Source: Pseudomonadales bacterium (GTDB lineage Bacteria; Pseudomonadota; Gammaproteobacteria; Pseudomonadales; Azotimanducaceae). From it: a stretch of 52,702 nucleotides of DNA. The notes beneath the pieces were generated by a model. That model was not told the origin of the DNA and searched no databases. It saw only the letters and a list, made by a program, of their open reading frames with translations. The stretch spans positions 1 through 52,702 of the forward strand of contig JADHNJ010000015.1 of NCBI GenBank assembly GCA_016779565.1, given 5' to 3'. Made by a program: the position numbers and the translations under genes. Each line of letters begins with the position of its first letter. Position 1 is the stretch's first letter. Positions 28,330 through 38,038 of this stretch are shown here, piece by piece.

Positions 28330-28767
28330 ATGATTTATAAGCAACCAGTGCGCAGGCGCAACCATGGCTTTACTTTGATCGAGATTATGGTCGTGGTGGT
28401 GATTTTAGGGATTTTAGGGGCGTTGATCGTGCCAAATATTGTGGGTCGGCCTGATGAGGCAAGGGCTACCGCAGCTAAATCTGATCTCCAGCAAATTGGT
28501 AATGCCCTTGAGCTCTACCGGATGGATAATGGTCATTACCCGAGCACGGATCAGGGATTGGAGGCACTTATCGAAAAGCCCTCTGGCTATCCTGAGCCTC
28601 GTCGTTGGAATGTCGACGGCTACTTAAAAAAACTGCCCATCGATCCTTGGGGAGAACCCTACCTATATTTTAGTGAAGGTCGTCAGATTGAGGTTTATTC
28701 CTTGGGCTCTGATCGTCGTGAGGGCGGGGAAGGCGTGGACGCGGATCTAAACCTTTCTGATCTGTAG
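28330..28767 (+). CDS. gspG: major pseudopilin GspG
   Basis: GspG is the main subunit of the type II pseudopilus. The leader ends in a prepilin-peptidase site, Gly13 before FTLIEIMVVVVILGILGALI, with the required Glu at position +5 of the mature protein. The mature part is about 132 residues and has the conserved DLQQIGNALELYRMDNGHYP and PSTDQGLEAL segments plus the calcium-loop region SDRREGGEG. The ATG at 28330 has AGGAG just upstream. The TTG at 28285, which overlaps the gspF stop, would give an atypically long leader. Confidence 0.97.
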   Translation: MIYKQPVRRRNHGFTLIEIMVVVVILGILGALIVPNIVGRPDEARATAAKSDLQQIGNALELYRMDNGHYPSTDQGLEALIEKPSGYPEPRRWNVDGYLKKLPIDPWGEPYLYFSEGRQIEVYSLGSDRREGGEGVDADLNLSDL

Positions 28768-28775
28768 GAGGCGTA

Positions 28776-29324
28776 ATGCGCCAGCCTTCGGGGTTCACCC
28801 TAATCGAAATTTTGGTGGTGCTTTTTATCGTCTCAATGTTGACCGGTTTAGTGGTTGCAAATTTGCCCGGATTTGTCTCCCGAGCCGACTACGAAGAAGA
28901 AATGCAACGCCTTAACTTTGCTCTGAACCAAGGTTTAGCGAAGGCTGAAATCGAGGCAAGCGAAGTCGGGGTGATGATTTATGCCGATGGCTACGAGTTT
29001 TTGGTCTACGACGAATTGACCAATGGTTGGATACCTGCCCTCGAACGAAGCTTAATCAAACATCGGTTGCCCGAAACGCTGCGTCTGGTCTTGGCGCTCG
29101 AGGGAGAACCCATCCGCTTGGGTGGTCCGGATGCTGATGAGGAAGAACAAGAGGCAACTGAGCTTGACGAAGTGTTCTTGGAGCCAAGCGTGTTGCTACT
29201 GTCGAGTGGCGAAACTTCAATATTTGAATTGGAGCTCATGACCAATGAGGGTTGGTGGATGGGACTGTCATCAGACGGGTACGGTAATTTTGAGTTGCAC
29301 AGAGAACCTTTTGAGCGAGAATAA
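28776..29324 (+). CDS. gspH: minor pseudopilin GspH
   Basis: GspH is a minor pseudopilin of the pseudopilus. The leader is very short (MRQPSG), with cleavage before FTLIEILVVLFIVSMLTGLV and Glu at +5. The soluble part has the GspH-like YEEEMQRLNFALNQGLAKAE helix and an acidic insertion (about residues 112-130, rich in Glu and Asp). The length of 182 is within family range. The gene starts 8 bases after gspG and has a GGAGG site overlapping the end of gspG. Confidence 0.92.
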   Translation: MRQPSGFTLIEILVVLFIVSMLTGLVVANLPGFVSRADYEEEMQRLNFALNQGLAKAEIEASEVGVMIYADGYEFLVYDELTNGWIPALERSLIKHRLPETLRLVLALEGEPIRLGGPDADEEEQEATELDEVFLEPSVLLLSSGETSIFELELMTNEGWWMGLSSDGYGNFELHREPFERE

Positions 29325-29328
29325 GTCA

Positions 29329-29703
29329 GTGAGTCGACGGGGCTTTACGCTGATCGAAGTCATGGTGGCCTTGGCCGTATTTGCGGTGGTTGGCTTAGCG
29401 CTTACCAAGAACGCCTCCCTTGCCGTTGTTCAAACGACGAGATTGCAGGAACAGCTTTTAGCCTCGACCGTCGCGCAGAATGTGTTGCGAGAGCGGTTGG
29501 TCCGAGGAACTGACCAGGATCCGTTTACCCGACCTAGCCGGGAGCAGCAAGAAGTCCAAATGGTGGATCGGCGTTATCGGGTTTTGGTGCGAACAGAAAC
29601 GACCAGTGATGCTGACTTGAAAAGGGTGACAGTTTCGGTTCGGGACGATCTTCGACCTGATGATGTGCTGGCTGAGCTGACTGGCTTTGTAGGACGTCAC
29701 TGA
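29329..29703 (+). CDS. gspI: minor pseudopilin GspI
   Basis: GspI is a minor pseudopilin of the tip complex. The prepilin site is SRRG before FTLIEVMVALAVFAVVGLAL, with Glu at +5. Two starts are possible: a GTG at 29329 giving a five-residue leader (used here, 124 residues), or a TTG at 29311 that overlaps gspH and gives an 11-residue leader. The frame is open further upstream inside gspH, but that part is a shadow. The stop and the gspJ ATG share one base (TGATG). Confidence 0.9.
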   Translation: MSRRGFTLIEVMVALAVFAVVGLALTKNASLAVVQTTRLQEQLLASTVAQNVLRERLVRGTDQDPFTRPSREQQEVQMVDRRYRVLVRTETTSDADLKRVTVSVRDDLRPDDVLAELTGFVGRH

Positions 29704-30434
29704 TGTTGCGTAGCCGTGGGTTCACGTTGCTTGAAGTGCTGATCGCGATGGCAATTTTCGCTATTTTAGGTCTCGCATCAAATCAAATGCTTCGGAGTGT
29801 ATCCTCAGTAGAGCGGCAGACCAAAGAAAAAACGTCTCAGTACGTGACTTTGTTACGTTTTAATCAAATGATCGATCGTGACTTTTCTGCGGTCGTCTAT
29901 CGGGGCATCCGTGATGAATACGGCGATCTTCGCCCGGCGATTTCAGTTAACCAGGGGCTCTATCCCGTGGAATTGACCCGGTCGGGTTGGCGAAATCCCC
30001 TAAAGTTACCTCGAAGCCAATTACAACGGGTGGCCTATCAGTTCGATGGTAACTCGATCAAACGTATTATCTGGCTGGTGCTGGATCGAGCAGAAGATTC
30101 AGAACCCAAATCCCAAACGCTGTTAACGGGCGTCCGAGGTTTTGAAGCGGCTCTGATAAAGCCCGACGGCAGTCGTCACGAAGTGATATCGGCTGAGGAT
30201 GGCGACGAGCTCCCAGTGGCCATCGAGCTCACCATTACAACAGATCAATTTGAAACCTTGACCCGATACATAGATTTTCCGCAGTACATGCCGATGTTAA
30301 ATGGCTATCTAGATCCAAATGATGCCTTGGACGAGGAAAGTGAGGCGACGGATAACGTCGATGAAATACCAGAGATACCCGCAGACGAGCGGGCCATCAA
30401 CGATGATGGTCAGCCACTGGGGCTTAGAATATGA
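29703..30434 (+). CDS. gspJ: minor pseudopilin GspJ
   Basis: GspJ is a tip-complex minor pseudopilin. The leader MLRSRG is followed by FTLLEVLIAMAIFAILGLAS with Glu at +5. The body contains LLRFNQMIDRDFSAVVYR and the typical GSRWRNP-like segment TRSGWRNPLKLPRSQLQRV. The C-terminal 35 residues are acidic and of low complexity. The length is 243 residues. It overlaps gspI by one base and gspK by four (ATGA). Confidence 0.93.
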   Translation: MLRSRGFTLLEVLIAMAIFAILGLASNQMLRSVSSVERQTKEKTSQYVTLLRFNQMIDRDFSAVVYRGIRDEYGDLRPAISVNQGLYPVELTRSGWRNPLKLPRSQLQRVAYQFDGNSIKRIIWLVLDRAEDSEPKSQTLLTGVRGFEAALIKPDGSRHEVISAEDGDELPVAIELTITTDQFETLTRYIDFPQYMPMLNGYLDPNDALDEESEATDNVDEIPEIPADERAINDDGQPLGLRI

Positions 30435-31459
30435 GGGCGCCTTTGGCTCATGTATCGAAGGTCACCGGTTCGAGGGAACAGGGAGCGGCCTTGATGATCG
30501 TCCTGTTGGTGGTCACCATTGCTACGGTGCTGAGTGTTGCCATCGCAAAAAACCAATTTCGCGCCATTGCGACCGGTAGTAACCAGCTAGATCGCCTCCA
30601 AGCCTATTTTTATGCCCGTGGAGGTGAGGAGTACGCTAGGCAGTTGCTTCATAAAGACTTTATCGATCGTCCCGGTCAAGACGATTTAAGTGAGCCATGG
30701 GCCGCGCCAGATTTGAGATTTGAGTTTGAATTTGGCGAAGTAGAAATTGTTATCGAGGATTTGCAAGGCCTGTTTAATCTCAATGAATTTGTGGTTGGAC
30801 AAAAAGCAAATACTGTACTTCAACAAAAACTATCTCTCATGACCGCGCAAATCGGTTTGGACCCAAGTTGGCTTGATGAGCTGCGAGATTTTACCGATTT
30901 AGATGGCGAGACCAGCCCCGCCGGCGCTGAGGATTATTTTTACCTCGGGCTCGAAAAGCCTTATCGCACCAGTGGTCAACCGCTTTACGACCTGTCCGAG
31001 ATACGTCTGCTAAGATCCATGACAGATGATGGGTTTAATCGACTGAGGTCGGTTATGTCAGTACTGCCTGCGGCCGTTTCACCATTAAATGTGAACACGG
31101 CTTCGCCCTTAGTCTTACAAGCTATGGCCACAGACCTGACCTTAGACCAAGCGCAATCACTGACAGAAACTCGGTTAACCTTGGAAGGTTTTGAGTCGGT
31201 GCAACAATTTTTACAACAGCCGGAGTTAGCAGGTCTCTCGCTAAAGCCAGACGGACTTGGTGTACAATCAAATTTTTTTCAAGCGAAGATTCGAGCGCGA
31301 TATGGTGAGCAAATAGTTTTTTTGACCAGTTTGCTTTTCAGAGATGGCAGTACGGGTGAGTTGACGGTGTATCAAAGAAAGAATAACGAACGGTTTACGA
31401 TCGCCGCAGAAGCGTCATCTAACCTAGAGGACGCAACAGGGGATACTGATGGCGCTTGA
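30431..31459 (+). CDS. gspK: pseudopilus tip protein GspK
   Basis: GspK is the large minor pseudopilin capping the tip complex. After the leader (cleavage after Gly18 in REQG) comes AALMIVLLVVTIATVLSVAI. As is normal for GspK, there is no Glu at +5. The large alpha-domain region includes EDLQGLFNLNEF and the SPLNVNTAS segment. The length of 342 residues matches the family. The start overlaps gspJ by 4 bases, and gspL begins 11 bases before its stop. Confidence 0.94.
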   Translation: MRAPLAHVSKVTGSREQGAALMIVLLVVTIATVLSVAIAKNQFRAIATGSNQLDRLQAYFYARGGEEYARQLLHKDFIDRPGQDDLSEPWAAPDLRFEFEFGEVEIVIEDLQGLFNLNEFVVGQKANTVLQQKLSLMTAQIGLDPSWLDELRDFTDLDGETSPAGAEDYFYLGLEKPYRTSGQPLYDLSEIRLLRSMTDDGFNRLRSVMSVLPAAVSPLNVNTASPLVLQAMATDLTLDQAQSLTETRLTLEGFESVQQFLQQPELAGLSLKPDGLGVQSNFFQAKIRARYGEQIVFLTSLLFRDGSTGELTVYQRKNNERFTIAAEASSNLEDATGDTDGA

Positions 31460-32657
31460 CAGGCTCATTGTCCATTGGCGAAAGGGCGGGCTTCGTTGGC
31501 TGCTACTCGATGAGTTTGAGAGTGCCGTGCGAGAAGACATCGGCGAATTATCTGACTTGGAATCGTTCGTTGATTCCTTTGGTATTCCCGATGATGTGGT
31601 TTTACTGCTGTCCGGTGAGCAAGTTCTGCTGAAAACCATTGAGGTACCGCCAAAGCCCACTAAAGCGATTTTGGATGCAGTGCCTTATCTCGTCGAAGAA
31701 AGCCTCGCGTGCGATGTGTTTGATTGTTTCATAGCGATCGGGCAGCGTCGGGGCAATGCGCTTGACGTAGGGGTTGTCGATAAAACGCAGCTCATGGATT
31801 GCTTGGCCGCGCTGAGTCATATTGGTTTAGATCCTCAATTTGTCGGAGTTGATCTTGAAGTGGTAGGTGCTGAGGACAATGTGATGTTGTTAGATGAGGA
31901 ATCTGCACTGGTCGCTTTGACCGATGGTACGAGGTTTGCCTTACCCGCACAGCACCTACCGCAGCAACTACCAGTTTTGCTCAGGGGATTAATGGAGCGA
32001 CTGCCGGTCAATTTTTTCGGCGATGGTCCACCCGAGCACGTGTTGCCAACCGAAACCATGTCTATGTTAGACCTCGAGGCACGATCGCACCCGACATTGC
32101 TCACCTACCTCGCTGCCCAAGCTCTCGACGGACGGATTAATTTCCGTCAAGGCGAATTTGCTAGAGTTGATGCTAATAAGACTGCTCAAGGATGGTTCAA
32201 ACGCTTGGGGTTCGCGGCTGGTCTGGTGCTGGCGGTTACGATGTTGTCTGTGGGTAGCCAAGGGATTTATCTCGCGTCTCAGTCATCAGAATTAGAAGCC
32301 GAAGCAAGGGCCCTCTATACTGCGATCTATCCGAACGATCGAAATCCCCGGGATCTCAATCGAAGATGGCGAAGCCGGTTGAACGACTCAGGCCAGGGGA
32401 CAGGGTTAAGTGCAGGACAATGGTTAAACGCCATCAGTCGACCGATCAGTCAGTCTGGCTTGCAGTTGGATAACTTAAACTACAATGCTGGAAGAGGCGA
32501 TTTGGTGCTGCAGTTATCGGGGCAGCGAAGCGATCAAATTATGTCGCTGGCAAAGACCTTTGGTGAACTCGGCTATGCCGCAGAAATTGGCACCATTTCT
32601 CAAGAACGAAATCAGGTCCGCGGTAGCCTCAGAATGCAACTGGAGCCGTCGCTATGA
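31449..32657 (+). CDS. gspL: type II secretion protein GspL
   Basis: GspL recruits GspE to the inner membrane. The 402-residue protein has an actin-like cytoplasmic domain (about 1-235, ending in the conserved INFRQGEFA), a single membrane span at about 253-276, and a periplasmic ferredoxin-like domain (about 310-400). The cytoplasmic domain includes KAILDAVPYLVEESLACDV, a segment usual for GspE contact. It overlaps gspK by 11 bases and gspM by 4. Confidence 0.93.
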   Translation: MALDRLIVHWRKGGLRWLLLDEFESAVREDIGELSDLESFVDSFGIPDDVVLLLSGEQVLLKTIEVPPKPTKAILDAVPYLVEESLACDVFDCFIAIGQRRGNALDVGVVDKTQLMDCLAALSHIGLDPQFVGVDLEVVGAEDNVMLLDEESALVALTDGTRFALPAQHLPQQLPVLLRGLMERLPVNFFGDGPPEHVLPTETMSMLDLEARSHPTLLTYLAAQALDGRINFRQGEFARVDANKTAQGWFKRLGFAAGLVLAVTMLSVGSQGIYLASQSSELEAEARALYTAIYPNDRNPRDLNRRWRSRLNDSGQGTGLSAGQWLNAISRPISQSGLQLDNLNYNAGRGDLVLQLSGQRSDQIMSLAKTFGELGYAAEIGTISQERNQVRGSLRMQLEPSL

Positions 32658-33151
32658 AGGCATTTTTAACGCGCTATACCGTTAGGTTTAAGCAATTGAA
32701 AACTAATGACCAGCGTATGCTAGTGCTGCTTGTTAGTTTTTTAACTGTGATAGTTGGATATACCGCCGTTTGGCAACCGGTTTTTGAGTTTCGCGAATCA
32801 CAGTTGAGTGATCGAGAGCGCAACTTGGCGCTCTTGACGATGATGAAACAGACAGAGGCGCAGGCTAGAGCTGGGGTTCAGTCGAGTCCAATGCAGGCGT
32901 ATGAAGGCAATGTACTGAGCGCAATAACCAACGCGGCAAATGAGCAAGATATTAGTCCAAATCGTTTGCAGCCTGAGGGTGATGCATCGGTAAGCCTCTG
33001 GTTCGAGGCGGTGGTGTTTTCTGACCTCTTAATGTTGCTGGATCGGCTTGACCGAGAGCAGGGGATTGGTGTTGATCAGATGGTTATTGACCGGACCGAG
33101 AATTCTGGTCAGGTTAGAGCACGTTTGGTGTTGTCTCGGACTTTGATGTAA
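32654..33151 (+). CDS. gspM: type II secretion protein GspM
   Basis: GspM partners with GspL in the inner-membrane platform. The 165-residue protein has a short cytoplasmic N-terminus with NDQRML, a membrane span (about 21-41) ending TAVWQPVFEF, and a periplasmic ferredoxin-like domain. This is the last gsp gene here; there is no gspN. The 3' end overlaps the convergent MATE gene by 38 bases, so no terminator fits between them. Confidence 0.92.
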   Translation: MKAFLTRYTVRFKQLKTNDQRMLVLLVSFLTVIVGYTAVWQPVFEFRESQLSDRERNLALLTMMKQTEAQARAGVQSSPMQAYEGNVLSAITNAANEQDISPNRLQPEGDASVSLWFEAVVFSDLLMLLDRLDREQGIGVDQMVIDRTENSGQVRARLVLSRTLM

Positions 33152-34508
33152 TGCCAAAGCCAGTGCTAGGTGTTCGCTCGAGCACAGCTTTTAGCCACAA
33201 TGCTGCTGCGATGCCAACGACAAGGTTAGCCAACGCGGTGGCCCAGAAAACGCCGGTATAACCCAATAAAACGCGACCAATCAGCGCCAGTGGAAAATAC
33301 ACCAGCAACAAACGTGCAACGGATAACCCCAATGCCGGCATCGGTCGTCTCAGAGCATTAAAGCCATGGGTAGCAACGGTCATGATGCCCATAAAGCCGA
33401 TTGATAGCGGAACGATGTGTAAATATTCGATTGCGACCTTTTGTACGGCGGGAGCTTCATTAAATGCTGATACAAAAAGCTCGGCGCCAAGCCACATAAT
33501 CAATGCCGCAGTGATGCCCCAAGTTAAGCAGGCTGAATAGCACACCAAAAGGCTTTGCTTGACTCGATCGGGTCTGCCGCCGGCAAAGTTCTGACCAACC
33601 AAAGGCACCACGCTGGTTGCGATACCGATGACGACCATCGAGACAACCGCTTCGATTCGGCTCGCGATGCCAAAGCCAGCGATAACCTCGGTGCCGAAGG
33701 TAGCCAGCAAGTAAGTGATGACTGCCAAAGACACGGGTTGAATCAAGTTGGTCGCCGCTGCAGGAATGCCAACCGCCAGTATTTGTTGGCAATCGCTTAG
33801 AATCGCCTGGGCGCTAAAATTGAATAAACGGGCCTTTATCAAGTACCAGTACATCGCGAGCAACAACTGTGCAATGCTTGCCATTACGAATGCCCAAGCG
33901 GCGCCCTTGATTCCAAGGGGGGCGACACCGAGCCAACCGAAGATTAACACTGGCCCTAAGGTAACTTGAATTATCGGTGCTATGGTCATGATGAATCCAG
34001 GAAAACTGGGGTTGCCAAATGCCCTGATCAGACCATTGGAGACCATTGCCATGCCCATGGCAGGGAATCCGAAGTACCAGATTTGACTGTAGGCAAGGCT
34101 CGCTGCCAAAGCTTCTCCTTGGGCGCCGATCAGCTCAAGCAGGGCTGCAGATGTGAGGCTTAGGAGCAGCGCAATGGTTAACGTGATGCAGATGATAAGA
34201 AAGTAGCAGTGGGTGACAACTCTTGCAGTTCTCTGCCGGTCTGATTGACCCATGGCTTCGGCCACTAACGTCGATGCACCAATGCCGATACCTCTCGTGA
34301 AGCCATTGAGTGCCATAACGATCGGGAACATAAACGCAATTCCTGCCAAGGCATTGATGCTTATTTGACCGATGTAATAAAGCTCGATGAGGTTGCCCAG
34401 GGTCATTGCGAGGAAACCTAAAATCATGACGCTGGATAAGTGTAAGACGTGCCTTGGAATAGATCCGCTCAAGTATCTGGGCTCTGTTTTAGAGGCTTCA
34501 ACGGCCAT
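33114..34508 (-). CDS. MATE family multidrug efflux transporter
   Basis: The 464-residue protein has twelve predicted membrane spans in two homologous halves and the MATE wording GNLIELYYIGQISINALAGI, near residues 38-57, with FTRGIGIGASTLVAEAMGQ following. The second half has the matching GFGIASRIEAV and PLVGQNFAGG. These antiporters export drugs and cationic compounds using a sodium or proton gradient; the substrate is not predictable. An ATG at 34508 gives the usual N-terminus. It overlaps gspM tail to tail by 38 bases and lies 60 bases beyond dnaE2 on the same strand. Confidence 0.92.
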   Translation of the reverse strand: MAVEASKTEPRYLSGSIPRHVLHLSSVMILGFLAMTLGNLIELYYIGQISINALAGIAFMFPIVMALNGFTRGIGIGASTLVAEAMGQSDRQRTARVVTHCYFLIICITLTIALLLSLTSAALLELIGAQGEALAASLAYSQIWYFGFPAMGMAMVSNGLIRAFGNPSFPGFIMTIAPIIQVTLGPVLIFGWLGVAPLGIKGAAWAFVMASIAQLLLAMYWYLIKARLFNFSAQAILSDCQQILAVGIPAAATNLIQPVSLAVITYLLATFGTEVIAGFGIASRIEAVVSMVVIGIATSVVPLVGQNFAGGRPDRVKQSLLVCYSACLTWGITAALIMWLGAELFVSAFNEAPAVQKVAIEYLHIVPLSIGFMGIMTVATHGFNALRRPMPALGLSVARLLLVYFPLALIGRVLLGYTGVFWATALANLVVGIAAALWLKAVLERTPSTGFGITSKSETTPNVL

Positions 34509-34568
34509 GGTATTGTCCTAGGTTAGCGAGCTTTAGTGACAAAGTTGGTAAGGCGGGTCTGCCAAGGA

Positions 34569-37500
34569 TTAATGAAAATCTCGAGATCTTGTGTCGAAGT
34601 TAACCAGTAGTTCGCTTAGATCTTCTATGTGGCCAGCAACGACATGAATCACACTACCTTGTCGCTCAAGGATACCTTTAATACGAAGCAACCGCCCTCT
34701 TAAAATGGCCGCTCTAAAACGACTGAGTAGTGTGTTAAAAATAACCACGTTGATGTTGTGGGTCTCATCTTCAAGAGTCATAAAAATGATGCCAGATGCG
34801 GTTGAAGGTTTTTGTCTACCCGTAACCAAACCGGCGACTTCAATAAATCGACCATGACGAATACCGGGTAAATCCTTAGCAACCGTTGTCTTTAGTAAGA
34901 CCTTACTGGTTGTTCTTAATATCGCCATGGGATGGCGCCCTAAGGTGAGTCTCAGACTATTATAATCAGCTCGTGTGTTTTCAATTTCTGTGGGGGCTGG
35001 CAGCAGCGCAGGCTGAGATGGCGGCTCGATGCCTTTGAATAAAGGTGGTGTGTCGCCAAGACCCGCAGCAAACCAATGAGCTTGGTGGCGGTTGCCCGTG
35101 ATGACCTTGCAGGCGCCTGCCTCGATTAGGCAATCAATATCTTTCGTATCGAGATTAGCAGCTTGTTGTAGAGCATCGAGGGTGGATAGTGAGGTTGTGT
35201 GTCTAGCCTGGATCAAACGTGCTGCGCCACCTTCAGAGAAGCCTTTGATTCGATTAAATCCAAGACGAATGGCTTGAGGTGAGGGGCGCTGCTCAGGATT
35301 TAATGAGGTTGGATTCGCCTCAAGGGTAGACTCCCAAAGACTATAGCGGATATCGACAGGATGTATTTCTATATGATGTCGTTTCGCATCTTGTATTAAC
35401 TGTGAAGGGCTATAAAACCCCATGGGCTGGCTATTGAGTAGGCTGCAATAAAACGCTGCCGGTTCATGTTGCTTTAGCCACGCCGATATATAGACTAGCA
35501 GCGCAAAACTGGCGGCGTGCGATTCTGGAAAGCCGTAGTCACCAAAACCTTTGATTTGCTCAAATAAACGCTGTGCAAACTCTAAATCATGACCTCGATC
35601 AAGCATGCCTTGAATGAGTTTGTCTTCAAAATGACCGAGGCCGCCTTTACGTTTCCACGCAGCCATAGCGCGGCGCAATTGATCTGCCTCGCCAGGTGTG
35701 AACCCAGCTGCGACAACCGCAAGCTTGATTACCTGTTCTTGGAAAATGGGAACGCCTAAGGTTCTAGATAGCACCGATTTGACGGCGTCGTTGGCGTATT
35801 CAATGTGTTCTGCGCCCTGCCGTCGACGCAAATAGGGGTGCACCATTTTTCCTTGAATTGGCCCCGGCCTGACTATCGCGACCTGAATCACTAGGTCGTA
35901 GTAATTCGCTGGCTTAAGTCTTGGGAGCATTGCCATTTGAGCGCGGGATTCCACCTGGAAAACACCGATACTGTCGCCTTTTTGCAGCATATGATAGGTA
36001 TCTGGGTCTTCTTTCGGGATCGATGCCAGGGTTAAAGGTTTGATGCGAAAGTCGTTGGCAAGGTCGATAGCTTTTCGGATGGCTGTAAGCATGCCTAAGG
36101 CAAGAATATCAATTTTAAGTAACCCGAGTGCCTCTAAATCGTTTTTATCCCATTGAATAATGGTTCGATCAGGCATTGCTGCATTTTCAATAGCAACCAG
36201 TTGCGATAGCGGACCACTTGAGATGACAAAACCACCAACATGCTGTGAGAGATGTCGCGGAAAACCGAGGAGAGTATCAACTAAGGTGATATATCGCTCG
36301 ATCATTGGGTTGTCGCCACTGACGCCGGCTTCTTCAAAACGATCAACTAAGGCGCTTTTTTTATCCCACCAAGATAGGGTGCGGGCAAGTTTGTCGATTA
36401 GGGTTGGCTCAAAGCCGAGGGCTTTACCCACATCTTTGATTGCGCTTTTAGGTCGATAGGTGACAACCGTGGCAGCCAGTGCTGCCCGCTCGCGGGAATA
36501 TTTCTTGTACAAGTATTGGATAACTTCTTCTCTGCGAGCATGCTCAAAGTCGACATCGATATCTGGCGGCTCATCTCTTTCTTTTGAAATGAATCGTTCG
36601 AACAGTAAGTTGACACGGGCAGGGTCGACTTCAGTAATCTCAAGGCAAAAACAGACGGCGCTGTTGGCTGCCGAACCTCTGCCTTGGCATAAAATGCCTT
36701 GAGCCTTAGCAAACTGGACAATGTCAAATACGGTCAGGAAATAGTATTCGTAGTGCAACTCTCGGATGAGATCGAGTTCTTTTTTGATTTGCACTGCAAC
36801 AGCATCAGGGATACCTTCTGGCCAACGGCTGTTTGCACCAGCCCAGGTCAATTGGGATAGGTAAACGCTTGGTGTCATGCCCGTTGGGACGAGTTCTTCG
36901 GGATATTCATATCGGAGCTCGTCGAGTGAAAATGTACAGGCTTTAGCAATTTTTAAGGTGTTTTGTCGCCATCGCTCGGGATAGGTGGCTGCTAGATTTT
37001 GCCGGGAACGTAGATAGCGTTCGGCATTGGTTTGCAACTGTCTGCCAGCAGCGACGATGGAAATATTATTGCGAATGGCAAATATCGTATCGAGTAAAGG
37101 CTTACGATGTTGAGCATGCATGTAAACGTCACCACAGGCGACAACAGGTAAGCTTAAACGAGAAGCGACAGATTCAACCTTGGCTTTGACCTCAAGATCA
37201 AAACCGTCCATTACCAGCGCGGCGCCCAGCCACAACTGTTGGCCAAATATCATTTTAAGCTGGTTCACTGCTTTATCATCAAGGAGCGATGTTTGGTGGT
37301 CTATGAGCCAGATGCCGAATAGATCTTGGGTGCTATCTGGAAAATCATTAATAGTGATTTGATATTGACCTTTTAAAGCACGTCGCCGACCTTGACTGAT
37401 GATTTGACAAAGCTGGCCATAGCCCCGTCTATTTTTTGCGAGCAAAACCAACCTTGTGCCATCTTTAAGAGCAAATGAGCTACCGATAATGAGTTTTAAT

Positions 37501-37718
37501 TGGTGGGATTTTGCGGCTACATGGGCTTTGACCACACCGGCCACTGAGCATTCATCAGTGATAGCAAGCGCGGTGTATCCTAATTCTGAAGCACGCTGAA
37601 CCAGCTCCTCTGGATGTGATGCACCTTTTAAAAAAGAATAATTACTTAAGCATTGAAGCTCGGCGTAAGCAGGTATCAGGGATGGGCGCGGTCTAGAAAT
37701 TTCGATGCTGGCGGTCAC
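34569..37718 (-). CDS. dnaE2: error-prone DNA polymerase DnaE2 (ImuC)
   Basis: DnaE2 is the translesion polymerase of the SOS mutasome, working with ImuA and ImuB. The 1049-residue protein starts with a PHP domain (about 10-210) opening YAELQCLSNYSFLKGASHPEE. The catalytic aspartates are Asp388 and Asp390 in PPDIDVDF, and KIDILALGML lies further on. A C-terminal OB-fold (about 935-1010) ends the protein. This length and the short C-terminus separate it from replicative DnaE1. The start is a GTG at 37718. A LexA site about 100 bases upstream predicts damage induction. Unlike the common imuA-imuB-dnaE2 operon, it is 11 kb away from imuAB here. Confidence 0.95.
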   Translation of the reverse strand: MTASIEISRPRPSLIPAYAELQCLSNYSFLKGASHPEELVQRASELGYTALAITDECSVAGVVKAHVAAKSHQLKLIIGSSFALKDGTRLVLLAKNRRGYGQLCQIISQGRRRALKGQYQITINDFPDSTQDLFGIWLIDHQTSLLDDKAVNQLKMIFGQQLWLGAALVMDGFDLEVKAKVESVASRLSLPVVACGDVYMHAQHRKPLLDTIFAIRNNISIVAAGRQLQTNAERYLRSRQNLAATYPERWRQNTLKIAKACTFSLDELRYEYPEELVPTGMTPSVYLSQLTWAGANSRWPEGIPDAVAVQIKKELDLIRELHYEYYFLTVFDIVQFAKAQGILCQGRGSAANSAVCFCLEITEVDPARVNLLFERFISKERDEPPDIDVDFEHARREEVIQYLYKKYSRERAALAATVVTYRPKSAIKDVGKALGFEPTLIDKLARTLSWWDKKSALVDRFEEAGVSGDNPMIERYITLVDTLLGFPRHLSQHVGGFVISSGPLSQLVAIENAAMPDRTIIQWDKNDLEALGLLKIDILALGMLTAIRKAIDLANDFRIKPLTLASIPKEDPDTYHMLQKGDSIGVFQVESRAQMAMLPRLKPANYYDLVIQVAIVRPGPIQGKMVHPYLRRRQGAEHIEYANDAVKSVLSRTLGVPIFQEQVIKLAVVAAGFTPGEADQLRRAMAAWKRKGGLGHFEDKLIQGMLDRGHDLEFAQRLFEQIKGFGDYGFPESHAASFALLVYISAWLKQHEPAAFYCSLLNSQPMGFYSPSQLIQDAKRHHIEIHPVDIRYSLWESTLEANPTSLNPEQRPSPQAIRLGFNRIKGFSEGGAARLIQARHTTSLSTLDALQQAANLDTKDIDCLIEAGACKVITGNRHQAHWFAAGLGDTPPLFKGIEPPSQPALLPAPTEIENTRADYNSLRLTLGRHPMAILRTTSKVLLKTTVAKDLPGIRHGRFIEVAGLVTGRQKPSTASGIIFMTLEDETHNINVVIFNTLLSRFRAAILRGRLLRIKGILERQGSVIHVVAGHIEDLSELLVNFDTRSRDFH

Positions 37719-37809
37719 AAGGTATGTCTTTGTTGGTAATGGGTTTGAGTCTCGATTGGGTTGCTGATCTGATTAATTTAGGTCAGCCCAGACGCACGAG
37801 AAGCTAATC

Positions 37810-37838
37810 ATAATACTGTATATTTGTACAGTATTATA
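37810..37838 (-). promoter_or_regulatory. LexA (SOS) box and -10 element of dnaE2
   Basis: CTGTATATTTGTACAG at 37816-37831 fits the gammaproteobacterial LexA consensus CTGT-N8-ACAG. It sits inside longer perfect arms (ATAATACTGTA and TACAGTATTAT, 37810-37837). On the minus strand a perfect TATAAT (37833-37838) overlaps the box edge, so LexA would block polymerase directly. Transcription would start about 105 bases before the dnaE2 GTG. No good -35 is visible. Confidence 0.92.
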
Positions 37839-38038
37839 GGCTATGAGCGGTGATCTTCGGTTGGTGAGAATCCGAGATTTTGTGGATCAGGATTCAGGAC
37901 AAAGTGGTGATTAAAGGAGTACAGAGGTTTCGTCCTGATGGTCATTCATCGTCCACTGGACCGAGCCGCGTGACGGGGCCGGTAGTGTCTGTAAGCAGCC
38001 ATGAAAGATGAGGTTGCTGACATCTTCACTCAGCACTG

